Source: CBDCGS01 sp965216915 (GTDB lineage: Bacteria > Pseudomonadota > Alphaproteobacteria > UBA828). Taken from it: 64,000 nucleotides of DNA. The stretch's first letter is position 1, and each line of letters starts with the position of its first letter. The position numbers and the translations under genes are program-made. Location of the stretch: positions 267,759 through 331,758 of the forward strand of contig CBDCGS010000008.1 in NCBI GenBank assembly GCA_965216915.1, given 5' to 3'. The notes beneath the pieces were generated by a model. The model worked only from the letters and a program-made list of their open reading frames with translations. It was not told the origin of the DNA and searched no databases. Below are positions 32,772 to 40,046 of the stretch, in pieces.

Positions 32772-33961
32772 TGCTCGGCCGCCACGTCGAAGAGGGTGCG
32801 GTGCTCTTGAAAGGCGGAGCGATCAGTCATGCCCGCGATGTAATCCGCGATCACCCGCGCGGTCGCCGTCGCGTCGTCGGCATCGCAGCGTGCGCGCCAT
32901 TCCGCCGGCAGGCAGTGGGGCTCCGCCATGAAGAGCGCGAAGAGATCGCGCACCACACGCCGCGCCTTGCTCGCCATGCGGTTGACGCGGTGATGCCGGT
33001 ACATGCGCTCGTAGAGAAAATCCTTGAGCGCGCGGTCGTGCGCGCGCATCTCCGTCGAGAACGCGATCACCGGGCCGTCGAGCGCGCGCACCGCCTCGGC
33101 GCTCGACGGCGCCGCGGCGGAGAGCCTGCGGCGGCTCTCCGCCAGCACGTCGTCCACCATGGCGCCGATCATGCGCCGCACGGCCTCGTGGATCAAACGG
33201 CTTTCGTCGAGGCCGGGGTGGCTTTCCATCACGTCCGCGAAGATCGGGCCGACCAGCGGCACCGTGCGCAGATCCGCGATGGCGAAAAGCCCGGCGCGGA
33301 GCCCGTCGTCGACATCGTGATTGTTGTAGGCGATGTCATCGGCGAGCGCGGCGACCTGGGCTTCGGGGCCCGGCTGCGTGTCGAGCTCGAGGTCGTGTGC
33401 GGCGTTGTAGCGCGCGATGATCTCCGGCAGCGTGCCGGGCAGCAGCGGGCCGTTGTGCTTGGCGATGCCCTCGAGCGTCTCCCAGGTGAGGTTGAGCCCG
33501 TCGAAATCGGCATAGCGCTGCTCGAGCGCGGTGAGAATGCGGAGCGTCTGGGCGTTGTGGTCGAAGCCCCCATGAGGTGCCATCGCCTCGGCGAGCGCGT
33601 CCTCGCCGGCGTGGCCGAAGGGCGTGTGGCCGAGGTCGTGGGCGAGCGCCAGCGCCTCCGCTAGATCCTCGTCGAGGCCGAGCACGCGCGAGATCGAGCG
33701 CGCGATCTGCGCCGCTTCGAGGCTATGGGTGAGGCGCGTCCGGTAATAGTCGCCCTCGTGATAGACGAACACCTGGGTCTTGTACTCGAGCCGGCGGAAG
33801 GCCGCGCTGTGGATGATGCGGTCGCGGTCGCGCTGGAAGGCCGTGCGCGTCGCGCTCTCGGGCTCGGCGTGGAAGCGCCCGCGGCTCGCTGCCGGGTCGG
33901 TCGCGTAGGCGGCGCGGTCGGCGCGTGCCGCCGGTGCCGGGGAGGGCGCGCGCGCGGCCAT
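32768..33961 (-). CDS. dgt: Deoxyguanosinetriphosphate triphosphohydrolase-like protein
   Basis: A 397-residue HD-domain dNTPase. The metal site is visible as His in 'TRLTHSLEAAQIARSIS', His-Asp in 'ALALAHDLGHTPFGHAGE' and the distant aspartate in 'ALADDIAYNNHDVDDG'. The N-terminal 'TAFQRDRDRIIHSAAFRRL' is characteristic. It hydrolyses dNTPs to nucleosides and triphosphate and is thought to tune dNTP pools. It lies directly after the three-gene channel module (sharing one base with the previous stop) and before argS. Confidence 0.94.
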   Translation of the reverse strand: MAARAPSPAPAARADRAAYATDPAASRGRFHAEPESATRTAFQRDRDRIIHSAAFRRLEYKTQVFVYHEGDYYRTRLTHSLEAAQIARSISRVLGLDEDLAEALALAHDLGHTPFGHAGEDALAEAMAPHGGFDHNAQTLRILTALEQRYADFDGLNLTWETLEGIAKHNGPLLPGTLPEIIARYNAAHDLELDTQPGPEAQVAALADDIAYNNHDVDDGLRAGLFAIADLRTVPLVGPIFADVMESHPGLDESRLIHEAVRRMIGAMVDDVLAESRRRLSAAAPSSAEAVRALDGPVIAFSTEMRAHDRALKDFLYERMYRHHRVNRMASKARRVVRDLFALFMAEPHCLPAEWRARCDADDATATARVIADYIAGMTDRSAFQEHRTLFDVAAEQ

Positions 33962-34476
33962 TACAAATGGCTCTCCGGGCCGCGGATCGGCTCGAGCCGC
34001 TTCTCCGGCAGCAGGATCGGCGGCTCGACGGCGTAGAAGGTCGCGACATCGGGCGCGCTCTCGCCCTCGGCCTCGCCCTCGGCGGTGTCGTCGCCGGGGA
34101 GCCGCATCGCGACCTCCTGGCCGGAGCGGCGCGTCTCGCGCATCGCCGATTGCAGCTCCTGGGCGAGGCGGGTGTCCCAGTCCATGACGAAGAAGCGCGG
34201 CTCCTCGTCGATCTTGAGCCAGAGGTAGATCGCCTCGTCCTCACGCAGCGCCGCGCCGATGACGCGCGCCGCGCTCAGATCCTCGGTCGCCATGGTGACC
34301 GGCTTGGGACGCGAAAGAAGCTCGCTATGGGCGAAATAGCCGAGCGCGATCGCGCCCGCGAACAGCGCCACCGCGGCGGTCTTCCAGCGCGTTCTCCGGC
34401 GCGACCACACCGCGATCCCGGCGAGCGCGGCCCCGATCAGCGCGAGCGCCACATAGAAATAGGAGAAGCTATCCAC
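33961..34476 (-). CDS. Two-TM protein of unknown function, third gene of the channel module
   Basis: A 171-residue protein. Two hydrophobic helices lie at about residues 5-22 and 34-52, followed by a soluble domain of about 115 residues ('AALREDEAIYLWLKIDEEPRF', 'DWDTRLAQELQSAMRETRR') ending in an acidic, proline-containing tail. I chose the GTG at 34476, which overlaps the previous stop by only 8 bases; an ATG at 34512 would add 12 basic residues. No family is recognised. Tight coupling to the ExbD-like and TolQ-like genes suggests it belongs to the same membrane complex. The final codon touches the dgt start. Confidence 0.75.
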   Translation of the reverse strand: MDSFSYFYVALALIGAALAGIAVWSRRRTRWKTAAVALFAGAIALGYFAHSELLSRPKPVTMATEDLSAARVIGAALREDEAIYLWLKIDEEPRFFVMDWDTRLAQELQSAMRETRRSGQEVAMRLPGDDTAEGEAEGESAPDVATFYAVEPPILLPEKRLEPIRGPESHL

Positions 34477-35110
34477 CGCCTTGCGCCGCCCCCGCTTGCT
34501 GGCTGTCCGCATATTCCTTGATCAGAGAGCGCTGGATATCATTGATGCTGTCGTGGATCAGGCTGCCTTTCGCGGTCAAAGCGAAGCGGACGACGGTCAG
34601 CTCCTGGCGGTGGAACGTCACCTCCACCTCCTTCTCGATGATCTGCACAGGCCGTTCGTCACCCTCGCGCTTCACGCTCACCACCACCTTCGCCGGGATC
34701 GGGCTCGGCTGGTAGATGTCCTGGATGCGATAGGCCTGCAGGTTGACGATCCATTCGCCCGGCACGATGCCACGGCTGTAGACGATCTCATAGTTGATGT
34801 CGGTGACGTCGTAGAGGTGGCCGAGGTCGTCGCGCAAGAGGTTGATGACGGCGTTGCCCTTGTTGGGGAAGCCGACCGGCACATGGTCCGGCGCCTTGAC
34901 CCAGAGGTCGAGGTCGGCGTCGATCTCGGGCGGCCACAGCACTTCGACGATGACGTTGCCGGGATCGGAGATGCTGGTCTCCTCCATCTCGGCCTCGGCG
35001 CCCGGATTGATGAAGGGCAGCAGCATCAGCACCATCGCGACGAAGGCCGCGAGCGCGAGCAGCGTCACGTCACGAAAGATCGTGCCGCTGTCGTCGTCAA
35101 AGTCTTCCAT
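34469..35110 (-). CDS. ExbD/MotB-like single-TM protein with large beta-rich domain
   Basis: A 213-residue protein. Its acidic N-terminus and one membrane helix (residues about 13-34) carry Asp14 at the helix entry ('IFRDVTLLALAAF'), the position where ExbD, TolR and MotB have the ion-conducting aspartate. The 175-residue remainder is probably periplasmic and beta-rich, with 'DADLDLWVKAP' (residues 64-74), 'DDLGHLYDVTDINYEIVY' and 'PGEWIVNLQAYR'. This 'D-x-DLWV' pattern recalls DUF2135/YfaP-type domains, not the usual ExbD or OmpA-like peptidoglycan domains. It overlaps the channel gene by 14 bases. Function unknown; a stator or force-transducing subunit is inferred. Confidence 0.75.
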   Translation of the reverse strand: MEDFDDDSGTIFRDVTLLALAAFVAMVLMLLPFINPGAEAEMEETSISDPGNVIVEVLWPPEIDADLDLWVKAPDHVPVGFPNKGNAVINLLRDDLGHLYDVTDINYEIVYSRGIVPGEWIVNLQAYRIQDIYQPSPIPAKVVVSVKREGDERPVQIIEKEVEVTFHRQELTVVRFALTAKGSLIHDSINDIQRSLIKEYADSQQAGAAQGGG

Positions 35111-35690
35111 TGACCGATAAGATCTCGCTGTAGAGCGTCGAGGTGCCGGTTGCCAGAATCCGGTGATTGACCGTGAGCCAGAGACCGAGCACGGCGCCCT
35201 CGAGGGTGGTGTAGAGCGCGACCGACATGCCGGTGATCAGCTCCGAGATCATCGGCTGCACCGCCGCGAGGTCGCCGGCGTCCTCCGCCGAGACGCCCGA
35301 GAGTGCGATGATGAAGCCGGCCACCGTGCCGATCAGGCCGAGCACGACGAGCGCGCTCGCGAATTGGCGGATCACCAGGATGCGGCTGAAGAGCTTCGCC
35401 TTGAGCGCTTCGGCCATCAGCTCGGGCCGGCCCTCTGCGTAGGCGCGCGCCCGTTCCGAGGCGTCGGTGCCGCCTGCCTTGACGCGGTTGAGCTCGCGGC
35501 TGGTCTTGATCAGCTTGTGGGCGCAAAGCGCGAGGCCGACCACGAAGACGCCGAAGATGACGTAAACCAGGCCGGTCGGGTCGGCATCGATCAGGCTCGC
35601 GATCCAGCCCCGCGCGGCGGCCAGCCCGAGCAGCGCCACGCCGACTAGGTTGACCACGATAAAACGGTACAGAAGCAGATAGTTGCGCAC
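35097..35690 (-). CDS. MotA/TolQ/ExbB-like proton channel protein
   Basis: A 197-residue inner-membrane protein. Two N-terminal helices (about residues 8-30 and 42-62) are followed by a cytoplasmic segment and the family core: 'VLGLIGTVAGFIIALSG' (helix 3) and 'MSVALYTTLEGAVLGLWL' (helix 4). These match the MotA/TolQ/ExbB channel signature with its Gly-Thr and paired Thr residues. The GTG start has GGAAAG upstream. It is the first gene of the long minus-strand operon and is divergent from erpA across 143 bases. No tolA, tolB, tonB or flagellar gene is near. Confidence 0.87.
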   Translation of the reverse strand: MRNYLLLYRFIVVNLVGVALLGLAAARGWIASLIDADPTGLVYVIFGVFVVGLALCAHKLIKTSRELNRVKAGGTDASERARAYAEGRPELMAEALKAKLFSRILVIRQFASALVVLGLIGTVAGFIIALSGVSAEDAGDLAAVQPMISELITGMSVALYTTLEGAVLGLWLTVNHRILATGTSTLYSEILSVNGRL

Positions 35691-35833
35691 CGATCTTTCC
35701 CTATCCGCTGCGCGTGGTAACGCACTCCGCCGGCCCTGTCGATGCTTTCGGCCTCGGCGGAAAGCGATGATTGACAGAACCGTGCTATGCTCTACCTAAC
35801 GCATGTGGCAACAAATTCGAGACGACGCGCGCC
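35691..35833. promoter_or_regulatory. Divergent promoter region between the channel module and erpA
   Basis: It holds a perfect TTGACA at 35771-35776 pointing toward erpA, with poor -10 candidates 16-17 bases on (TACCTA or ACCTAA). The other strand must carry the start of the 10-gene minus-strand operon; no consensus was picked there. Confidence 0.35.
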
Positions 35834-36205
35834 ATGGCTCAACCGATTGAATTTGCGGCACCCGAGAGTGATATCGGCGAGATCGGCCTCTCGGCGAGCG
35901 CTGCCAAGCGGATCGCGACGCTCATCGCGGCCGAGGACAAGCCGGAGCTGATGCTGCGGGTCACGGTCTCGGGCGGCGGCTGCTCGGGCTTTCAATATGG
36001 CTTCGATTTCGACAGCGAGCGGCGGCTCGACGACATCGCCATCGAGCGCGACGGCGTGACCGTGCTGATCGACACCGTCTCGGCCGGCTATATGGCGGGC
36101 TCCGAGATCGACTATGTCGAGGACCTGATCGGCGCCTCCTTCCGCATCAATAACCCGAACGCCGTCTCAGCCTGCGGCTGCGGCACCTCGTTCTCGCTCG
36201 TCTGA
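35834..36205 (+). CDS. erpA: Iron-sulfur cluster insertion protein ErpA
   Basis: A 123-residue A-type carrier that delivers Fe-S clusters to apoproteins. The three conserved cysteines are in 'SGGGCSGFQYGF' and 'SACGCGTSF'. 'SEIDYVEDLIGASFRINNPN' (quoted in part) is the family signature. The ATG at 35834 gives the standard length; an upstream in-frame extension lies in the promoter region. The gene opens the erpA-xthA-GFA run and is divergent from the dgt operon, a common alphaproteobacterial order. Confidence 0.94.
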   Translation: MAQPIEFAAPESDIGEIGLSASAAKRIATLIAAEDKPELMLRVTVSGGGCSGFQYGFDFDSERRLDDIAIERDGVTVLIDTVSAGYMAGSEIDYVEDLIGASFRINNPNAVSACGCGTSFSLV

Positions 36206-36239
36206 GCGCTGGCACGAGCGGGGAGGGGGCGGGGCTGCG

Positions 36240-37013
36240 GTGAAAATCGCGACCTGGAACGTCAACTCCATCAAGGCGCGGTTGCCCAACGTTCTGGCCT
36301 GGCTCGAGGGCTTCGGGCCCGATGTCGCGCTCTTGCAGGAGACCAAGTGCATCGACGAGAACTTTCCGCGCCTCGAGATCGAGGACCGCGGCTACAACGT
36401 CGCTGTCCACGGCCAGAAGAGCTACAACGGCGTCGCCATCCTCAGCAAGCGGCCGCTCGAGGATGTGAGCTATGGCCTCGCGGGCGACGAGAGCGACGCG
36501 CAGGCGCGCTATGTCGAGGCAGTGACCGGCGGTGTGCGCGTCGCGTCGATCTATCTGCCGAACGGCAATCCCGTCGCCTCCGACAAGTATCCCTACAAGC
36601 TCGCCTGGATGGATCGGCTCGCGGCGCACGCCGAGGTCCTGCTCGGCTATGAGGAGCCGGTCGTGCTCGGCGGCGACTACAACATCGTGCCGGCCGACCG
36701 CGACGTCTACGACCCGAAGGCCTGGGCCGATGACGCGCTCTGCCAAACCGATTCGCGCGCCCGCTTTCGCATGTTGCTCCACATGGGCTACACCGAGGCG
36801 TTCCGCGCGCTCCATCCCGAGGTCGCCCCAGCCTATACGTTCTGGGACTATCAGAAGGGCCGGTGGCAGCGCGGCGAGGGCCTGCGCATCGACCATTTGC
36901 TGCTGTCGCCCGAGGCTGCCGACCGCCTCGCCGCCTGCGAGATCGACAGCGGCCCCCGCGGCGAGCCCAAGGCCTCCGACCACGCACCCATTTGGTGCGA
37001 GCTGAGAGAATGA
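36240..37013 (+). CDS. xthA: Exodeoxyribonuclease III
   Basis: A 257-residue endonuclease/exonuclease/phosphatase-fold enzyme for AP-site repair. Active-site landmarks are 'KIATWNVNSIKARLP', 'LLQETKCIDENFP' with the metal-binding glutamate, 'VVLGGDYNIVPADRDVYDP', and the final 'SDHAPIWCEL' with the catalytic Asp-His. The start is GTG with GGGGAGGGGG about 10 bases upstream. Its end overlaps the next gene by 4 bases. Confidence 0.96.
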   Translation: MKIATWNVNSIKARLPNVLAWLEGFGPDVALLQETKCIDENFPRLEIEDRGYNVAVHGQKSYNGVAILSKRPLEDVSYGLAGDESDAQARYVEAVTGGVRVASIYLPNGNPVASDKYPYKLAWMDRLAAHAEVLLGYEEPVVLGGDYNIVPADRDVYDPKAWADDALCQTDSRARFRMLLHMGYTEAFRALHPEVAPAYTFWDYQKGRWQRGEGLRIDHLLLSPEAADRLAACEIDSGPRGEPKASDHAPIWCELRE

Positions 37014-37414
37014 GCGAGAGCATGGCGTTCGAAGGCGGCTGCCATTGCGGCGCGGTGCGCTTCCGCGTCGAGGGCAAGCCGCTCTGGGTGGTGCATTGCC
37101 ATTGCGACGATTGCCGCAACACCTCCGCTGCGCCGGTCTCGACCTTCGTCGGCGTGCGGGACACGGACTTCACGGTGACCAAGGGCGAGCGCCGGGCCTA
37201 TGCCTCCTCGCCGGGCGTCGCGCGGAGCTTTTGCGCGGCCTGCGGCACGCCGCTCACCTACGAAGGGGCGCGGTTTCCCGGTGAGGTCCATATCCTGATC
37301 GGTGCCCTCGACGAGCCCGCGCGCTTCACGCCGCGGGCCCACGTCCACACGGTCGACCAGCTGCCCTGGCTCAAGATGGACGACGGCCTGAAGCGCTTTA
37401 CGCACAGCTCATAG
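37010..37414 (+). CDS. GFA/CENP-V-type zinc-binding protein
   Basis: A 134-residue protein of the glutathione-dependent formaldehyde-activating-like family. The zinc ligands are in 'GGCHCGAVRF', 'HCHCDDCRN' and 'SFCAACGTPL'. The family fold is certain from this spacing, but most members are not proven formaldehyde enzymes. The ATG overlaps the xthA stop (ATGA), so it is translated as part of erpA-xthA. The 168 bases after it contain a palindromic repeat and no gene. Confidence 0.87.
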   Translation: MSESMAFEGGCHCGAVRFRVEGKPLWVVHCHCDDCRNTSAAPVSTFVGVRDTDFTVTKGERRAYASSPGVARSFCAACGTPLTYEGARFPGEVHILIGALDEPARFTPRAHVHTVDQLPWLKMDDGLKRFTHSS

Positions 37415-37508
37415 TGCGCAGCTGTGCTGCCGTGGGCCCCACGCACGCCGCGCTGCACGATCCATACCGGCCGCTCCTTCCCCACCCGGATCTTCATTTC
37501 AGACCATT

Positions 37509-37531
37509 ATCCTCGGTTCGAGCCCGAGGAT
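37509..37531. repeat. Extragenic palindromic hairpin
   Basis: ATCCTCGG (37509-37516) pairs with CCGAGGAT (37524-37531) around a 7-base loop. The core (CTCGG, TCGAGCCCGAGGA) is shared with the second hairpin at 17874-17890, so it looks like a member of the same repeat group. Confidence 0.5.
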
Positions 37532-37582
37532 GAGGGTGATGGTGCGTCCCTGGTGGGAGGCCGCGCAAGCGGCGGCGCCCGC

Positions 37583-38635
37583 TTAGCCCTCCAGCAGCGC
37601 GAAGCCGACGGTGAAGCCGGGGCCGAGGCTCGACATCAGGCGGCGCGGGCTGGCCATGCCGTTGGCGCGCGCGAGCGATTGCTCGAGCACGAACATCACA
37701 GTTGCGGCGGACATGTTGCCGTAGTCGCGCAGCACGGCGCGCGGCAGGTCGAGCGCGCCGTTGCCGGCATCGAGCGCGCTCTCCAGCGCATCGAGCACCT
37801 TGGTGCCGCCCGGGTGGCATACCAGCTCGTCGATGTCGCCGAGCGTTAGGTTCTCTCCGGCCAAGAACGTGTCGACCGCCTCGCGCATGCGGGTGCGCAC
37901 GATCTGCGGGATCTCGCGGGAGAACAGCACGCCGAAGCCGTCGTCCTCCATGCGCCAGCCCATCACGTCGAGCGAGTTGGGCCAGGTATGCTCGCCCCAC
38001 GCCGTGAGCGCGGGGCCCGCCGCTTCGGTCGAGAGCAGGGCCGCCGCGGCGCCGTCACCGAACAGCGCGGTCGCAACCAGATTGGCGGTCGAGCGATCCT
38101 GCTTGCGGAAGGTGAGCCCGCACAGCTCGACGACGAGAAAGAGCACCTTGGCGCCCGGCATTGCCTGGGCGAGCGCGGCGGCGCGCGCCATCCCGATCAC
38201 GCCGCCGGCGCAGCCGAGGCCGAAAATGGGGAGCCTCTGCACGTCGCGCCGAAACGCCATGCGCTCGACAAGCAGCGCATCGAGGCTCGGCGTGGCGATC
38301 CCGGTGGTCGAGGCGACGACGAGCATGTCGATCGCCTCCGCGCCGAGCCCCGCCTCGTCGAGGCAGCGCCCGGCGGCCTCCTCGAGCAGCGCCACCGCGT
38401 TCTCGACGTAGAGGTCGTTGCGCTCAGCGAAGGGGTGCGAGTCGAGGTACCAGGTGAAGGGCACGCAGGAACGGCGGGTGTGGATATCCGCGTTCTGGAA
38501 GATCGCTTTGAGGCGCTGCGTGTCGGCGAAGGCGCCGCCCCAATGGCGTGCCGCCTCGCGCACGGCGTCGTCTTGGCTGATCACGTGGGACGGCACCGCG
38601 GTCGCCACCGCCTCGAGGCGCGCGCGATCGGTCAT
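37583..38635 (-). CDS. Type III polyketide synthase
   Basis: A 350-residue chalcone-synthase-family enzyme that extends an acyl-CoA starter with malonyl units. The catalytic triad is complete: Cys142 in 'GLGCAGGVIG', His274 in 'CHPGGTKVLDALE', and Asn307 in 'YGNMSAATVMFVLE'. The C-terminal 'LGPGFTVGFALLEG' matches the GFGPG loop region. Bacterial relatives make alkyl-resorcinols or pyrones. No methyltransferase or hydroxylase of a known phenolic-lipid cluster is adjacent. It follows a HypE-like gene by 12 bases. Confidence 0.92.
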   Translation of the reverse strand: MTDRARLEAVATAVPSHVISQDDAVREAARHWGGAFADTQRLKAIFQNADIHTRRSCVPFTWYLDSHPFAERNDLYVENAVALLEEAAGRCLDEAGLGAEAIDMLVVASTTGIATPSLDALLVERMAFRRDVQRLPIFGLGCAGGVIGMARAAALAQAMPGAKVLFLVVELCGLTFRKQDRSTANLVATALFGDGAAAALLSTEAAGPALTAWGEHTWPNSLDVMGWRMEDDGFGVLFSREIPQIVRTRMREAVDTFLAGENLTLGDIDELVCHPGGTKVLDALESALDAGNGALDLPRAVLRDYGNMSAATVMFVLEQSLARANGMASPRRLMSSLGPGFTVGFALLEG

Positions 38636-38647
38636 GGTGTTCCTCTC

Positions 38648-39682
38648 TCAGGCTTCGTCGCGCAGCACGCGGATCACTTCGTCGCGGATGTGGCGCGTGA
38701 GCGCGCGGCCGTCGGTGAACCGCACGCCGGGCGCTGCGTCCGCGGTCGCGATGCGCGCGGCGGCAAATCCGTCGGCTTTCAGGGCCGCGAGCGCCTCGTC
38801 GGCGCGCGTTTCCGGAAAGCCGGCGAGCAGCGCGCCCGAGGCGAGCAAGCCCCACGCATCGATCCCGAGCGCATCCGCGAGCGCGCGTCCGGGCTCGAAC
38901 CACAGCACGGCGGCTTCGTCGACCACCAAGCCGATGGCCGAGGCATCCGCCATCTCGTGCAGGCCGGCCGAGAGGCCGCCCTCGGTGGGATCATGCATCG
39001 TGGACGCGCCGAGCGCCGTGGCGCGCAGGGCGGCGTCGACCACCGAGATTCCCGGCGTGGCGAGGGCGCCCCGCGCTGCATCGAGCAGCGGCGCGGGCAC
39101 GCGCCCGGCGAGGCGCGCCGCCGCCTCCGCCGCCAGCACGGCGGCGCCTTCGACGGGCGCCGGACCGATTTGAAGCACCGCATCGCCCGGTTCCAGGCCA
39201 GCCGTCCGCACGTAATGCCCGTCCGTGGCCAAGCCCATCATGCTGCCCACCACCACCGGCTGACGCACCACATCGGTCACCTCGATATGTCCGCCGATGA
39301 GCACGATATCGAGGCGGTGCAGGGCGTCGTGCATGTCGGCGAACAGTGCGCGCACATCGCCCGGCGTGGTGCCGCACGGGAGCAGCACGGTCGCGCTGAA
39401 CCAGCGCGGGCGCGCGCCCATGACCGCGATGTCGTTGGCGTTGACCACCACCGCGTGGGCGCCGACGTCTTGGCCGGTCAGCGTCACCGGATCGCTCGCC
39501 GCGACCAGCATGCCGTCCGGCAGCGCGATCACGCCGGCGTCCTCGCCGATGGTGGGCGGCAGCGCAAGGTCGGGCGGCGGCGGGCGTCCTGGATCGAGCA
39601 CCTCGGCCAGCAATGCGCTCGGCAGCTTACCGATCTCGAGCGGCGCGTCGTCGCGCGCGTGCTTGGGGGTGTCGGCGTTCAT
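38648..39682 (-). CDS. AIR synthase/HypE-like protein
   Basis: A 344-residue protein of the PurM/HypE/SelD ATP-binding fold. Landmarks are 'PTIGEDAGVIALPDG', 'ASDPVTLTGQDVGAHAVVVN' (in part), 'NDIAVMGARPRWF', 'LIGGHIEVTD' and 'MHDPTEGGLSAGLHEM'. Unlike HypE of hydrogenase maturation it lacks the C-terminal cysteine; it ends 'VIRVLRDEA', and no hyp genes are near. It probably phosphorylates or dehydrates an unknown small molecule. I start at ATG 39682. It is probably co-transcribed with the type III polyketide synthase. Confidence 0.8.
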   Translation of the reverse strand: MNADTPKHARDDAPLEIGKLPSALLAEVLDPGRPPPPDLALPPTIGEDAGVIALPDGMLVAASDPVTLTGQDVGAHAVVVNANDIAVMGARPRWFSATVLLPCGTTPGDVRALFADMHDALHRLDIVLIGGHIEVTDVVRQPVVVGSMMGLATDGHYVRTAGLEPGDAVLQIGPAPVEGAAVLAAEAAARLAGRVPAPLLDAARGALATPGISVVDAALRATALGASTMHDPTEGGLSAGLHEMADASAIGLVVDEAAVLWFEPGRALADALGIDAWGLLASGALLAGFPETRADEALAALKADGFAAARIATADAAPGVRFTDGRALTRHIRDEVIRVLRDEA

Positions 39683-39701
39683 GCGCGTCAAGCGGGGCGG
39701 T

Positions 39702-40046
39702 TCAGCCGCTGTCGAAGGCGCCACGGGCGCATCGTTCCGCCGCGGTCTTGAGGTCGCTGAGCGCGTCTTCCAGGGCGGGCGGCACCGCCGCGCCGCGGGC
39801 GGCTGCACTCTCCAGTTCGCGATATTCGGCGAGACTGAAGTGCTGACTGACGAAATCGACCACGCAGGCGCAATAGACGTCGCAGCGCGCCGGCTCCGCC
39901 GGGCAGCGCGACGCGCATTTCGCGACCTCGACGTGCTTCACGACGCTGCCCGTGTCGGTCGACGGGGCGGCGCCGGCCGGCGCGCCGAGCAGGCTCACGC
40001 CGATCACCGTGGCGACCACGGCCCACCACCGCGCGCGCGTCGTCAT
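39702..40046 (-). CDS. Small secreted cysteine-rich protein
   Basis: A 114-residue protein with a signal peptide (hydrophobic core about residues 6-20, cleavage near 'AGAAPST'). The mature part has five cysteines in 'KCASRCPAEPARCDVYCAC' (exact spacing C-x3-C-x6-C-x3-C-x-C) and another in 'AAERCARG', so it is probably disulfide-bonded or metal-binding in the periplasm. Its ATG overlaps the stop of the upstream gene by one base (TGATG), suggesting the two work together. No family is recognised. Confidence 0.65.
   Translation of the reverse strand: MTTRARWWAVVATVIGVSLLGAPAGAAPSTDTGSVVKHVEVAKCASRCPAEPARCDVYCACVVDFVSQHFSLAEYRELESAAARGAAVPPALEDALSDLKTAAERCARGAFDSG

Noticed and set aside
32768..33961. 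dgt as an anti-phage dGTPase.
   Set aside because: Gene order dgt-argS opposite erpA-xthA is the ordinary chromosomal setting, with no defence island signs.
33961..35690. Zorya-type anti-phage defence, suggested by a MotA-like gene beside an HD-domain dNTPase.
   Set aside because: No ZorC/ZorD/ZorE helicase or nuclease is present, the channel protein lacks the long ZorA tail, and dgt belongs to the housekeeping argS-nagZ-scp operon.
38648..39682. HypE of [NiFe]-hydrogenase maturation.
   Set aside because: The essential C-terminal cysteine is missing and no hyp or hydrogenase genes are present.
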